Of a stretch of DNA of 64,000 bases, positions 19,584 through 28,101 are shown in pieces. The notes under the pieces are model-generated. The model ran no database searches and had not been told where the DNA came from. It saw only the letters and a list, made by a program, of their open reading frames with translations. This stretch comes from Pseudomonas tohonis (lineage in GTDB: Bacteria; Pseudomonadota; Gammaproteobacteria; Pseudomonadales; Pseudomonadaceae). The translations under genes were made by a program, and so were the position numbers. The stretch's first letter is position 1. The number at the start of each line of letters is the position of its first letter. The stretch lies in NCBI RefSeq assembly GCF_012767755.2, contig NZ_AP023189.1, forward strand, positions 2,294,001 to 2,358,000, read 5' to 3'.

Positions 19584-21968
19584 TTACTGTCTGAGCAGCC
19601 TCAGGCCGTTAAACACCACGAGCAGGCTGACGCCCATGTCAGCGAAGACAGCCATCCACATGGTGGCGCCTCCTGTGATGGCCATGCCCAGGAAGATCGC
19701 CTTGATGCCAAGTGCCAGGGCGATGTTCTGCTTGAGGATGGCAGCGGTACTACGGGATAAACGGACGAACGTAGCGACCTTGCGCAAGTCATCATCCATC
19801 AGTGCAACGTCCGCGGTTTCTATCGCCGTGTCGGTCCCTGCACTACCCATGGCAAAGCCAATCTGAGCTTTTGCCAGCGCTGGGGCATCGTTAATGCCGT
19901 CTCCCACCATGCCAACCGTTAAACCTTGGGCCTGCATTTCAGCGATGACTGTGAGCTTGTCTGCCGGCAACAGGTTGCCACGAGCCTCATCAATACCCAC
20001 CTGCTGGGCTATCGCCAGGGCTGTGTGCTCGTTATCGCCACTGAGCATACATGTCTTTACCCCAAGCTCGTGGAGCTGCCGCATGGCATCGGCACTGGTC
20101 TCTTTCACGGTGTCTGCGACTGCGAATAGAACAAGGGGCTGTTGGCCGTCGCACAGGATGACGACGGTCTTACCCTGACGCTCCAGCCGCTCCAGCGTAA
20201 GCTCCAGCTCCTTAGAACAGAGCCCCAGCTCCTCAACCAGACGATGGTTGCCTAGATACAACAGTTGGCCTTTCACACGGCCTTTGACTCCCCGTCCAGG
20301 AAGCGCTTCAAACTCCTTGACGTCCAGTAGCGACACATCGTTATCCATCGCATGTCGAGCGAGTGCTTTTGATACCGGGTGATCAGAGCGAGCAGCTAGG
20401 CTAGCGGCACTGACACGATGCATTTCGATATCTGTTTCTTTGAGCGGCAGGAAGTCTGTCTGAACCGGCCTCCCTTGAGTGATGGTTCCAGTCTTGTCGA
20501 GTGCAAGCAGTGCCAGATCTTTGCCGCTCTCCAGATAGACCCCACCTTTGATGAGGATGCCTTTGCGAGCCGCCGCTGCCAGGCCGCTGACGATGGTAAC
20601 GGGAGTGGAAATGACCAGCGCGCATGGGCACGCGACGACCAGCAATACCAGCGCTCGATAGATCCACTCCTGCCATGCGCCACTCAGCAATAGCGGTGGG
20701 AGCAAGGCGACCCCTAGGGACACCAAGAACACGGCGGGGGTGTAGATCTGAGAAAAGCGGTCAACGAAACGTTGGGTCGGCGCCCGAGAGCCCTGAGCCT
20801 CCTCCACCGCATGAATGATCCGAGCCAGGGTAGTGTTGGTAGACGCTGCTGTTACCCTGAACTCCAACGACCCTGCCTCGTTTATCGTGCCCGCAAAAAC
20901 CTGATCTCCAATGCTCTTATCTACCGGCAAGCTCTCGCCGGTTATAGGTGCTTGATTGACGGTGGAGGTGCCTGCCGTCACCTCGCCATCCAAGCCAATT
21001 CGCTCACCTGGCCGTACCCGAACAACAGCGCCAAGTGCTACCGCCTTGATGTCCGCATCTAGCCAGGATCCATCCGCCTGCAAAACAGTGGCCCGCTCGG
21101 GGCTTAAGTCCATGAGTCCACGGATGGCGTTACGTGCACGCTCCAGTGAGCGCGCTTCAATAACCTCGGCTACCGCGAAGAGCACCATAACCATGGCCGC
21201 TTCGGGCCATTGGCCAATCAATACGGCACCGGTTACAGCAATGCTCATGAGGGCATTGATGTTCAGGTTGCGGTTCTTGAGCGCAATCCAGCCCTTCTTG
21301 TAGGTACCGAGCCCACTTAGCGCTATCCCCACTATTGCTAAGGCTGCAACCGCCCATTCGGGGGCCAACTGCCCAAAGTGGATTATTTCGGCTGAAACCG
21401 CAGCGATCCCCGCGATCGCCAGCGGCCACCAATGCTTCTTCTTCGTTGGGGTAGGTTCCTGGCGGTCGGCACTCTCCTCGACAACCGGTGAAAGCCCGAG
21501 CTCCTGGATGGCTGCCATGAGCTGAGGTAACAGCTCTGGAACATGGTCTACGACCAGAGTGCGTTGCAGCAGGTTGAACTGCAGATTGCTGATGCCTTTC
21601 TGGTTAGCGAGCTTGTCGCGAATGAGCTTCTCCTCAGTAGGACAGTCCATCTGCTCGATGCGAATTCGTGTTTGTACATGAGCGTCCGTGGGCTCGGCCT
21701 GCATACCCAGGGAGGCGATCACATCAATGATGGGGGTGACCGAAGGGAGACTGTGCTGTACCCCTAGAACGCGAGTCATCAAGTTAAAGTCGAGCTGGTG
21801 TATCCCGGCCAGCGAGCCAAGCTTGCTCTGAATCAGGCTCTGCTCTGTCGGACAGTCCATCGCCTGGATGTGGAAAGCGCTGAATGTCGTTCCTGGTGGC
21901 GCTGGCTCGCGCTTTTGGTCTTCAGGTTTATGATGATCCGAGTGGTCGTGACTGCAGCAACTGCTCAT
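19584..21968 (-). CDS. cadA: CadA cadmium/zinc/lead-exporting P-type ATPase
   Basis: 794-residue inner-membrane pump for Cd, Zn and Pb. N-terminus: a His/Cys-rich head (SSCCSHDHSDHH), then two HMA-like domains with MDCPTEQ (37-43) and MDCPTEE (107-113). These carry one Cys plus Glu rather than a CxxC, typical of divalent-metal ATPases. The core has TGES (343-346), CPC (447-449), DKTGT with Asp491, and GDGINDAP. It is divergent from cadR across an 83-bp region holding a MerR-type promoter. The DUF3703 gene follows in the same transcript. Confidence 0.94.
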   Translation of the reverse strand: MSSCCSHDHSDHHKPEDQKREPAPPGTTFSAFHIQAMDCPTEQSLIQSKLGSLAGIHQLDFNLMTRVLGVQHSLPSVTPIIDVIASLGMQAEPTDAHVQTRIRIEQMDCPTEEKLIRDKLANQKGISNLQFNLLQRTLVVDHVPELLPQLMAAIQELGLSPVVEESADRQEPTPTKKKHWWPLAIAGIAAVSAEIIHFGQLAPEWAVAALAIVGIALSGLGTYKKGWIALKNRNLNINALMSIAVTGAVLIGQWPEAAMVMVLFAVAEVIEARSLERARNAIRGLMDLSPERATVLQADGSWLDADIKAVALGAVVRVRPGERIGLDGEVTAGTSTVNQAPITGESLPVDKSIGDQVFAGTINEAGSLEFRVTAASTNTTLARIIHAVEEAQGSRAPTQRFVDRFSQIYTPAVFLVSLGVALLPPLLLSGAWQEWIYRALVLLVVACPCALVISTPVTIVSGLAAAARKGILIKGGVYLESGKDLALLALDKTGTITQGRPVQTDFLPLKETDIEMHRVSAASLAARSDHPVSKALARHAMDNDVSLLDVKEFEALPGRGVKGRVKGQLLYLGNHRLVEELGLCSKELELTLERLERQGKTVVILCDGQQPLVLFAVADTVKETSADAMRQLHELGVKTCMLSGDNEHTALAIAQQVGIDEARGNLLPADKLTVIAEMQAQGLTVGMVGDGINDAPALAKAQIGFAMGSAGTDTAIETADVALMDDDLRKVATFVRLSRSTAAILKQNIALALGIKAIFLGMAITGGATMWMAVFADMGVSLLVVFNGLRLLRQ

Positions 21969-21997
21969 GGCGGGACCTCTTATCTAAGTCATTGCAG

Positions 21998-22028
21998 AGT
22001 CAACACCCTGAAGCCACTATAGGGTCAA
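21998..22028 (-). promoter_or_regulatory. CadR-type promoter between cadA and cadR
   Basis: On the minus strand -35 TTGACC, a 19-bp spacer and TTGACT at -10. The spacer holds a dyad with ACCCT / AGGGT outer arms (22005-22025). CadR probably binds here, activating cadA and controlling itself. Confidence 0.8.
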
Positions 22029-22051
22029 GCATTGATCAGGAGATTCGTCCC

Positions 22052-22504
22052 ATGAAGATTGGTGAGCTCGGAAAGCAGGCTGACTGTCAGGTGGAGACTA
22101 TTCGTTACTATGAACGTGAAGGGCTGCTGCCTGTTCCTGGTCGAAGCGAGGGGAACTACCGGGTCTACGGGAAGGAGCACCTAGAGCGGCTCGTATTCAT
22201 CCGTAACTGCCGAACCCTGGACATGACGCTTGATGAAATACGGCGGCTGCTTTTGCTCATCGATCGTCCGGAGGAGAGCTGCGATAGCGTTAACGGCTTG
22301 GTAGACGAGCACATTCGCCATGTGGAGCTTCGGATCAACAGTCTGTTAGCTCTGCAGAAGCAGCTCGTTGAGTTGCGCCATCGATGCGCCGCGGAGAGAA
22401 GTGTCGATGCATGCGCAATCATCCAGCAACTTAGTTCGAGCGGAGGGGTTCAACCTTTGCCTGAGGCAGAGCATACGCACGTTGGCAAGAGCCATCGCCA
22501 CTGA
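22052..22504 (+). CDS. cadR: CadR, MerR-family Cd/Zn/Pb-responsive regulator
   Basis: 150 residues. The N-terminal MerR helix-turn-helix (MKIGELGKQADCQVETIRYY) is followed by a dimerisation helix and metal-site Cys77, Cys112 and Cys121. The His-rich tail HTHVGKSHRH is characteristic of Pseudomonas CadR and absent from the second MerR protein (41759). ATG at 22052 is chosen because the family begins exactly there, behind CAGGAG; the longer in-frame extension overlaps the promoter dyad. It activates cadA, and from operator similarity perhaps also czcRS. Confidence 0.92.
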   Translation: MKIGELGKQADCQVETIRYYEREGLLPVPGRSEGNYRVYGKEHLERLVFIRNCRTLDMTLDEIRRLLLLIDRPEESCDSVNGLVDEHIRHVELRINSLLALQKQLVELRHRCAAERSVDACAIIQQLSSSGGVQPLPEAEHTHVGKSHRH

Positions 22505-22667
22505 AGCATCAATCAACTCGTTGCTGTGTTTCCCCACATGGAATGAGGTGTTCTGGGCCTATTCATAGCAAGGATCTTCATTGGCCTTCCTTGAGCGGAC
22601 CAGTAGCTCGTCACTTCAGCCAGATCGCAGCCTGCATTGGCGCTTGAACCTCTTGTAGAGTACGGGC

Positions 22668-22698
22668 TTGACCTTGCCATCGTGTCAAGGTCGATGCT
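22668..22698 (+). promoter_or_regulatory. CueR-type promoter of copZ
   Basis: -35 TTGACC, a 19-bp spacer and -10 GATGCT. The dyad ACCTTG / CAAGGT (22671-22691) is the CueR signature and differs from the CadR-type dyads. No cueR gene lies in the window, so the regulator must be encoded elsewhere. Confidence 0.8.
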
Positions 22699-22742
22699 GT
22701 CCGTGCGGTAACTTGAGCCGCGGACGAAATGAGGTGAAAGAC

Positions 22743-22943
22743 ATGTTTAGTCTGAGTGTTGCGGGGATGGGCTGTGGCAGTTGCGTGAGCAAAATCACGA
22801 AGGCCATTCAAGCTCTGGATCAGGATGCACGAGTAGAAGTGGATCGAGCGGCCGGCAAGGTCACCGTTGAGAGCACAGAAAGTGCCGAATCGATCCGCGA
22901 ACTCATCCAGGAGCTTGGCTATTCGGCCCAGGTCAGCGCTTGA
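22743..22943 (+). CDS. copZ: CopZ-type copper chaperone (HMA domain)
   Basis: 66-residue cytoplasmic Cu(I) chaperone: a single ferredoxin-like HMA domain with the metal loop GMGCGSC (Cys11 and Cys14). It delivers Cu(I) to copper P-type ATPases. I start at 22743 because that matches the family N-terminus (MFSLSVAGM) and because the longer reading frame would begin inside the CueR-type promoter. It is alone on its transcript and convergent with the bufferin operon. Confidence 0.88.
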   Translation: MFSLSVAGMGCGSCVSKITKAIQALDQDARVEVDRAAGKVTVESTESAESIRELIQELGYSAQVSA

Positions 22944-22962
22944 GCGCTGACCTGCTATCCCA

Positions 22963-23277
22963 CTAAATCTCCAGTTCTGAGAGCTCTTTTAGCCCTGGGA
23001 TACTGGTGACCTCGTTGGTCATACCTTCTGAACCATCTCGGCCGCGAAGCCAGTTTGAGTGATCGCCTGGCTCGCGCATTTCCAGCGTGTCATAGGAGTA
23101 CCGCTTGCGCTTGAACAGGCTTTTCAATGCAGCGAACTCGTGGCTTTTTTCGTCTTCTATGCCGACGACTTCTCCTGCAAGCCGCTCCCAGTGACCAACG
23201 CCGTCGGCCAGCATTGCCTGATAGGTCTCCGGGTCAAGCAAGGCTTGCTGTTTGAAATGAATGATGCGGTGAGTCAT
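22963..23277 (-). CDS. Unknown protein at the end of the bufferin operon
   Basis: 104 residues, not recognised. It starts 50 bp after bufC on the same strand, so it is probably cotranscribed with bufABC. It has no signal peptide or TM segment. It is mixed helical with His near the N-terminus (THRIIHF) and a basic central patch (SLFKRKRYSYD). The start at MTHRII is preferred over seven codons upstream, although its ribosome site is weak. It could be an accessory factor of bufferin maturation or a passenger. The usual DoxX-like partner of some bufferin operons is absent. Confidence 0.6.
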   Translation of the reverse strand: MTHRIIHFKQQALLDPETYQAMLADGVGHWERLAGEVVGIEDEKSHEFAALKSLFKRKRYSYDTLEMREPGDHSNWLRGRDGSEGMTNEVTSIPGLKELSELEI

Positions 23278-23327
23278 AGAAGCGCTCGGAGTGGCCAAAG
23301 AGAGAGCGCTAGCCTAAAGGTTCCGGG

Positions 23328-24122
23328 TCATTCGTGTAATAGCTGGCCGCGCTTTAGCAAACCGTCGTTGACCCACAACTTCAACCAGGTCGCGGCTTGC
23401 AAGGGAGCTTGCTCGCCATGCGTGGCGCTCAACGACTCGCAGAGTTCAGCGAACGATCCGCCCTCGATGAGAAACTGCAATGCCGAAGCCTCCGCTGGCT
23501 CCAGGCTCCGGTACTGGCAGACGAGTTCATGACGCCAAACAAGACAGGCTAGGTTCGTTGGCAGGCGGGTAATATCAGGCAGCAAGCTGCCGGACTTGGC
23601 GGCTTTCCACAACTCCAGCGTGTTGTACTGCAGCTGCAACCACCGGGCAGATGCAGTCAGGGAAACCCTGAGTGAAATCCAGTCTTCAGCCGAAAAATCA
23701 CTGATGGCCTGCAGTGAAAGCACTTCGACGTCCTGAGCATCGAAAGCCAGTGTAAAAGCCCACTCAAGCTCCGCGAGTTCGCGCATCGGCGATAGTTGGG
23801 GTTCTTCGACGTAGCTGCTAATGAACTCGGGCAGCTTCTCGCCCAGCCAGCGAATGCTGAAATGTCGTGGTGGCCAGGCGGCCAAGTAGGCCAGTGCGAG
23901 CTGCTCGAATGATTCGTTGCCGATCCAGTGAAGCAGGGCAGGGAAGTCTTCTCGCAAGACCGCAAGCAGGCGCGAACGGTAAGCGTTGTGGTAGATCTGC
24001 AGGCCTTCGAGAGCACTCAGCGCTGTGCTACCTCGGATCTGCTCCAAAAGCTCGTTGGAGGGCAGGGCACTGCCACCTGTCAGGTAAGTTTCAAATGCAG
24101 TCTGTAGGGCGATCAGGCTCAA
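23328..24122 (-). CDS. bufC: BufC-like DUF2063 partner of bufferin maturation
   Basis: 264-residue protein of the DUF2063 family (related in role to MbnC). The N-terminal domain (about 1-95) has the typical ALEGLQIYHNAYRSRLLAVL and FPALLHWIG motifs, followed by a variable helical C-terminal domain. DUF692-DUF2063 pairs form a heterodimer in which this protein recruits the precursor peptide. Its ATG overlaps the bufB stop by 4 bp, supporting stoichiometric partners. Family identity is clear by motif; the role is transferred from the methanobactin and bufferin systems. Confidence 0.85.
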   Translation of the reverse strand: MSLIALQTAFETYLTGGSALPSNELLEQIRGSTALSALEGLQIYHNAYRSRLLAVLREDFPALLHWIGNESFEQLALAYLAAWPPRHFSIRWLGEKLPEFISSYVEEPQLSPMRELAELEWAFTLAFDAQDVEVLSLQAISDFSAEDWISLRVSLTASARWLQLQYNTLELWKAAKSGSLLPDITRLPTNLACLVWRHELVCQYRSLEPAEASALQFLIEGGSFAELCESLSATHGEQAPLQAATWLKLWVNDGLLKRGQLLHE

Positions 24123-24955
24123 GGGGTGGCCCCCGATATCACAGATTTGGCGATAGCACGGGCATGTGCTAATTCGGACAACAGCTCTTCCAGCGGCGGA
24201 AACTGGTCATCCCGCTCGATCAAGGTCGATGTCGGGCCCAAGTAGCTCAAAGTCTTGCTGTAGAGAGACCAAACCGGATCAGCGATGGGCTGGTCATGGG
24301 TGTCGATGAGGTACTGCCCGTAATCGCTGTGCCCGGCCAGATGAATTTGACGAATCCGCTCGTGCGGCAATTCCAAGATGAACTGCCATGGGTCGAAATC
24401 CTGATTTCGTGCGCTGACGTAGACGTTGTTCACGTCAAGGAGCAATTCGCAACCGGTCAGGAAACTCAGTTCCGAGAGAAACTGCGATTCGCTCATGCTG
24501 GACGTCTTCCACTGCACGTAAGAAGAAACGTTCTCCAGCACAATGGGACGTTCCAGAACATCCTGCACTAGACGCACCCGCGCGGCGACATGCAGCAGGC
24601 TTTCTTGGGTAAACGGCAGCGGCAGCAGGTCGTGGAGTTGATGGGCGTTGCCGCGACTCCAGCACAAGTGGTCGGAAACCCACTGGGGCTGTATCCGGTC
24701 CGCCAGTTGCTTGAGCTGTCGTAGGTAGCCCATGTCCAGGTTATGCGAACCGCCGATCGACAGCGATACTCCGTGCATCACCAACGGGTATTGCTCGCCA
24801 ATCGCATCGAGAAAGTAGAGGGCCTTGCCACCGCCCACCAGGTAATTCTCGGAAATGATCTCAAACCAGTCGACCGCAGGTCGCTGTTCAAGAATCTGCT
24901 GGTAATACTCACTGCGAAGGCCAAGACCGAAACCCAGTGTTTTGCGCTTACTCAT
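24119..24955 (-). CDS. bufB: BufB-like DUF692 multinuclear iron oxidase
   Basis: 278-residue TIM-barrel enzyme of the DUF692/MbnB family. These iron-dependent oxidases turn precursor Cys residues into metal-binding heterocycles (oxazolone-thioamide in methanobactin, thiooxazole in bufferins). Visible metal-site motifs: EIISENYL, MHGVSLSIG, SDHLCW, ENVSSYVQW, LLLDVNNVYV, HLAGHSDYG and the C-terminal IERDDQFP. It lies between bufA and bufC, overlapping bufC by 4 bp. Cytoplasmic, acting on BufA before export. Confidence 0.9.
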   Translation of the reverse strand: MSKRKTLGFGLGLRSEYYQQILEQRPAVDWFEIISENYLVGGGKALYFLDAIGEQYPLVMHGVSLSIGGSHNLDMGYLRQLKQLADRIQPQWVSDHLCWSRGNAHQLHDLLPLPFTQESLLHVAARVRLVQDVLERPIVLENVSSYVQWKTSSMSESQFLSELSFLTGCELLLDVNNVYVSARNQDFDPWQFILELPHERIRQIHLAGHSDYGQYLIDTHDQPIADPVWSLYSKTLSYLGPTSTLIERDDQFPPLEELLSELAHARAIAKSVISGATP

Positions 24956-24999
24956 TCAAGACTCCAGCAGGGGAGTGGCAGGCACTCCCCGCAACGGCA

Positions 25000-25260
25000 T
25001 TATTCGCTGGTCTTGCCACCGGCCTCATCGCACTTGGCCTGAGTCATCAGCTTGAAGCCCTGGCCTTTGCATTCTCCCTGGCCTTTGCAGGCATTTTTGG
25101 CGGTCATGCAGTCGTTCTGGCCCTTGCAACCGTTGACGCCGAAGCACTTCACTTCAGCTGCTTTGGTGTCCTGGGCGGCCTGGACAGGCAGGGTAGCAAA
25201 CAGGCTGGCGGCCACGAGAGCCAGAGCGGCACCGGTAGCGACGTTGGATTTATTCGACAT
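25000..25260 (-). CDS. bufA: Bufferin precursor peptide (BufA2-like)
   Basis: 86 residues. A signal peptide (cleavage likely after QAA, about residue 29) is followed by a short core with six Cys at 39, 45, 51, 58, 64 and 77 in repeated CKGQ units (GVNGCKGQ, NACKGQGECKGQG). It is likely a ribosomally made, post-translationally modified periplasmic copper chelator. The Cys spacing resembles the BufA2 type rather than the DUF2282 type. It opens the operon, 44 bp before bufB. A CopR-type box lies at 25431-25445, 171 bp upstream, shared with the divergent PtrA-like gene. Confidence 0.85.
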   Translation of the reverse strand: MSNKSNVATGAALALVAASLFATLPVQAAQDTKAAEVKCFGVNGCKGQNDCMTAKNACKGQGECKGQGFKLMTQAKCDEAGGKTSE

Positions 25261-25430
25261 AGTGACAATCTCTCTTAATTGTTGGTGGTCTTATCCGCGG
25301 GTGCGAATGACCCTGAGTAGCTTAGGCATCGCTGCCGAGCATGCCCTCTCAAGAAATTCGCAAGGCTTTATGAGGGCATGAAAGACAGTACCGAGCCTTC
25401 TGGATGGGCTACAAGAAAGAAATAGCAACC

Positions 25431-25445
25431 TGACAGAACTGTAAT
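25431..25445. promoter_or_regulatory. CopR-type box between bufA and the PtrA-like gene
   Basis: TGACAGAACTGTAAT followed by GTTC. It lies 106 bp upstream of the small gene at 25551 and 171 bp from bufA, so it might serve both directions. Confidence 0.65.
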
Positions 25446-25550
25446 GTTCGGCTCAGGTTGCTGACAGGCCCTCTTAGTTAACGTGACATCGAGCCTAAAG
25501 CTCGGCCTCTGCAGTTGCAGGGACCACTTAACTTACGAGGAATACCCAAA

Positions 25551-25757
25551 ATGAAATCGATCAAAGCTCTGCTTGTAGTTACTGCTCTGAGCATCTCCAG
25601 CTTGGCAATGGCTGAAGGTGGTGCTGACCGAACCTTCGCGCGCATGGAGCAGGCACGCCAGACGTCTCTGGAGGCCTACCGGGTGGCCCAGCAGCAGAAA
25701 GTTGAGGCTCCTGTAGCCAGCAGTCCAACCGAGCAAGCAGAGCACACCAACTGCTGA
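25551..25757 (+). CDS. PtrA-like small periplasmic protein
   Basis: 68 residues. The signal peptide ends near SSLAMA, then AEGGADRTFARMEQARQ, nearly the same motif as the proteins at 1749 and 32459. The short mature peptide ends with HTNC, a lone Cys at the very end. It starts at 25551 behind CGAGGA; an in-frame upstream start gives no signal peptide. It stands between the bufferin operon and copABG, flanked on both sides by CopR-type boxes. Likely copper induced; molecular role unknown. Confidence 0.7.
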   Translation: MKSIKALLVVTALSISSLAMAEGGADRTFARMEQARQTSLEAYRVAQQQKVEAPVASSPTEQAEHTNC

Positions 25758-25768
25758 AGTCATCTACC

Positions 25769-25783
25769 TTACAGAAATGTAAT
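25769..25783 (+). promoter_or_regulatory. CopR-type box upstream of copA
   Basis: TTACAGAAATGTAAT, 168 bp upstream of the multicopper oxidase start and 12 bp after the PtrA-like stop. Very close to the consensus. Confidence 0.7.
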
Positions 25784-25950
25784 CACCCGGATGGTTGGGA
25801 TATGGCAGTTTCATACTGCTCATCGTCGGTAAGGCTTGTGCAATGCACCGACGTGGAAAGTTGAGGGGTAAATCCCCGACATTGAAGCAGCCATGAACCC
25901 GAGACCGGGCACACCATCACCGGCTCATTTGACGGATTGGACAAAACGGC

Positions 25951-27774
25951 ATGCAAAGCAAAACCACAAGGCGCACCTTCGTCAAAGGCCTGGCAGCCAC
26001 CGGTATTATCGGCGGACTTGGCCTGTGGCGCACGCCGGTCTGGGCGGTGAACAGCCCCGGCCAGCCCAACGTACTGACTGGTAACGAATTCGACCTATTC
26101 ATCGGTGAAACCCCGGTGAACATCACCGGCGCAGCGCGCACGGCCATGACCATCAACGGCTCGCTCCCTGGGCCGATTCTTCGTTGGCGCGAAGGCGATA
26201 CCGTCACATTGCGCGTGCGCAACCGCCTCAAGGAGGACACCTCCATCCATTGGCACGGCATCATCCTGCCGGCGAACATGGATGGTGTTCCTGGCCTGAG
26301 CTTCCATGGCATCGCCCCTGACGGCATGTATGAGTACAAGTTCAAGGTCAACCAGAACGGTACCTACTGGTATCACAGTCACTCGGGGCTGCAGGAGCAG
26401 GTCGGCGTATACGGCGCGCTGGTCATCGATGCCAAGGAGCCCGAGCCCTTCAGTTACGACCGTGATTACGTCGTGTTGCTGAGCGACTGGACGGATGAAA
26501 ATCCAACGCGGGTACTGGCCAAGCTCAAGAAACAGTCGGACTACTACAACCAGCACAAACGCACCGTTGGTGACTTCATCGATGACGTAAGCGAGATGGG
26601 TTGGTCCGCCGCCGTAGCCGATCGCAAGATGTGGGCCGAGATGAAGATGAGCCCGACGGATCTCGCTGACGTCAGTGGCTACACCTACACCTACCTGATG
26701 AATGGCCAGGCACCCAATGGCAACTGGACCGGCATATTCAAACCAGGCGAAAAGATCCGCCTGCGCTTCATCAACGCCTCGGCGATGACCTATTTCGATG
26801 TGCGCATCCCGGGCCTGAAGATGACTGTGGTTGCGGCCGATGGTCTGCACGTCAAACCGGTCAGCGTCGACGAGTTCCGTATCGCCGTGGCCGAGACCTA
26901 CGACGTGATCGTCGAACCAGACAGCGAACAGGCGTATACCGTGTTTGCACAATCCATGGATCGCACTGGCTATGCGCGCGGCACCCTTGCTGTACAGGAG
27001 GGGTTGAGTGCACCAGTACCCAGCCCCGACCCGCGTCCGCTGATTGCCATGGGCGACATGGGTATGGATCACGGCAGCATGGGCGGTATGGATCACGGGA
27101 ACATGGCCGGGATGGATCAGGGCAATATGGCGGGAATGGATCATGGCAGCATGCAGGGTGGCATGGCTGGTATGGATCACAGCCAGATGGCCGGAATGGA
27201 TCATTCAAACATGGCTGGCATGGCTGGCATGGCTGGCATGGCTGGCAACATGCAGGCACACCCGGCCTCAGAGACCAACAATCCTTTGGTCGACATGCAG
27301 ACCATGACGCCGACGCACAAGCTGGACGACCCAGGTATCGGCCTGCGTGATAACGGCCGGCGCGTGCTGACGTACTCTGACCTGCGCAGCACCTTCCCTG
27401 ATCCGGACGGGCGTGAGCCAAGTCGCACCATCGAGCTGCACCTCACCGGGCATATGGAGAAATTCTCCTGGTCCTTCGATGGAATCAAGTTCTCTGACGC
27501 CGAGCCTCTACGCCTCAAGTACGGCGAGCGTGTTCGCATCACGCTGGTCAACGACACCATGATGACTCACCCGATCCATCTTCATGGCATGTGGAGTGAT
27601 CTGGAGGATGCGAACGGCAATTTCCTGGTGCGTAAACACACCATCGACATGCCGCCAGGTTCCAAGCGCAGCTATCGGGTGACCGCCGATGCGTTGGGGC
27701 GTTGGGCCTACCACTGCCACCTGTTGCTCCACATGGAAATGGGCATGTTCCGTGAAGTCCGTGTGGATGAGTAA
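25951..27774 (+). CDS. copA: CopA periplasmic multicopper oxidase
   Basis: 607-residue copper-resistance oxidase, exported folded by Tat (RRTFVKG at 7-13). It oxidises Cu(I) and binds extra copper. Cupredoxin domain 1 has HWHG (100-103) and HSH (142-144). The last domain has HPIHLHG and HCHLLLHMEMGMF with the type-1 Cys and trinuclear His ligands. Between them, around residues 365-432, is a long Met/His-rich repeat (variants of GMDHGNMA and MAGMAG) that loads Cu(I). It leads a five-gene operon with copB, a cytochrome c and copG. Confidence 0.95.
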   Translation: MQSKTTRRTFVKGLAATGIIGGLGLWRTPVWAVNSPGQPNVLTGNEFDLFIGETPVNITGAARTAMTINGSLPGPILRWREGDTVTLRVRNRLKEDTSIHWHGIILPANMDGVPGLSFHGIAPDGMYEYKFKVNQNGTYWYHSHSGLQEQVGVYGALVIDAKEPEPFSYDRDYVVLLSDWTDENPTRVLAKLKKQSDYYNQHKRTVGDFIDDVSEMGWSAAVADRKMWAEMKMSPTDLADVSGYTYTYLMNGQAPNGNWTGIFKPGEKIRLRFINASAMTYFDVRIPGLKMTVVAADGLHVKPVSVDEFRIAVAETYDVIVEPDSEQAYTVFAQSMDRTGYARGTLAVQEGLSAPVPSPDPRPLIAMGDMGMDHGSMGGMDHGNMAGMDQGNMAGMDHGSMQGGMAGMDHSQMAGMDHSNMAGMAGMAGMAGNMQAHPASETNNPLVDMQTMTPTHKLDDPGIGLRDNGRRVLTYSDLRSTFPDPDGREPSRTIELHLTGHMEKFSWSFDGIKFSDAEPLRLKYGERVRITLVNDTMMTHPIHLHGMWSDLEDANGNFLVRKHTIDMPPGSKRSYRVTADALGRWAYHCHLLLHMEMGMFREVRVDE

Positions 27775-27786
27775 AGGAGATTTCTG

Positions 27787-28101
27787 ATGAGTACTTTTAT
27801 GAAGCGTAATGCCCTGTTTGGCAGCGCAGCGATGTTCAGTTTTTTGGCTGCTTTGTACGCGCCGACGTCATTGGCAGGTGAGGGGCACAGCGAGCACGAA
27901 CAACATGCTGCCGAGTCGGCTGCGCCCGAGGCCATCAGTGACAAGCCTGCAGATCAATCGAAAGGCAAGGCCGCTGGCCAGCAGATGGATCATGGCACCA
28001 TGGATCATGAGGGCATGAACCATGACGATATGGGGCACGAGAAGATGATGGATAAGCATGGCGGCACCGAAGCCGAAGCAGGTTCGAACCATGACCACTA
28101 G
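27787..28101 (+). CDS. Met/His-rich secreted protein between copA and copB
   Basis: 104 residues. The signal peptide ends near TSLAG. The mature part is disordered and rich in His, Met and Glu ([21 protein letters not shown]) and looks like a copper sponge. It starts 12 bp after copA and overlaps copB by 11 bp. The motif resembles the N-terminal repeats of CopB and the insert of CopA, so it may derive from one of them. No enzyme domain is visible. Confidence 0.7.
   Translation: MSTFMKRNALFGSAAMFSFLAALYAPTSLAGEGHSEHEQHAAESAAPEAISDKPADQSKGKAAGQQMDHGTMDHEGMNHDDMGHEKMMDKHGGTEAEAGSNHDH

Noticed and set aside
26095..27204. Long open frame antisense to the multicopper oxidase
   Set aside because: Repetitive His/Ile-rich translation arises from the MDHG repeats of copA on the other strand.
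27050..27250. Tandem DNA repeats resembling a CRISPR-like array
   Set aside because: Units are in frame with copA and encode Met/His-rich copper-binding repeats; no spacers or cas genes.
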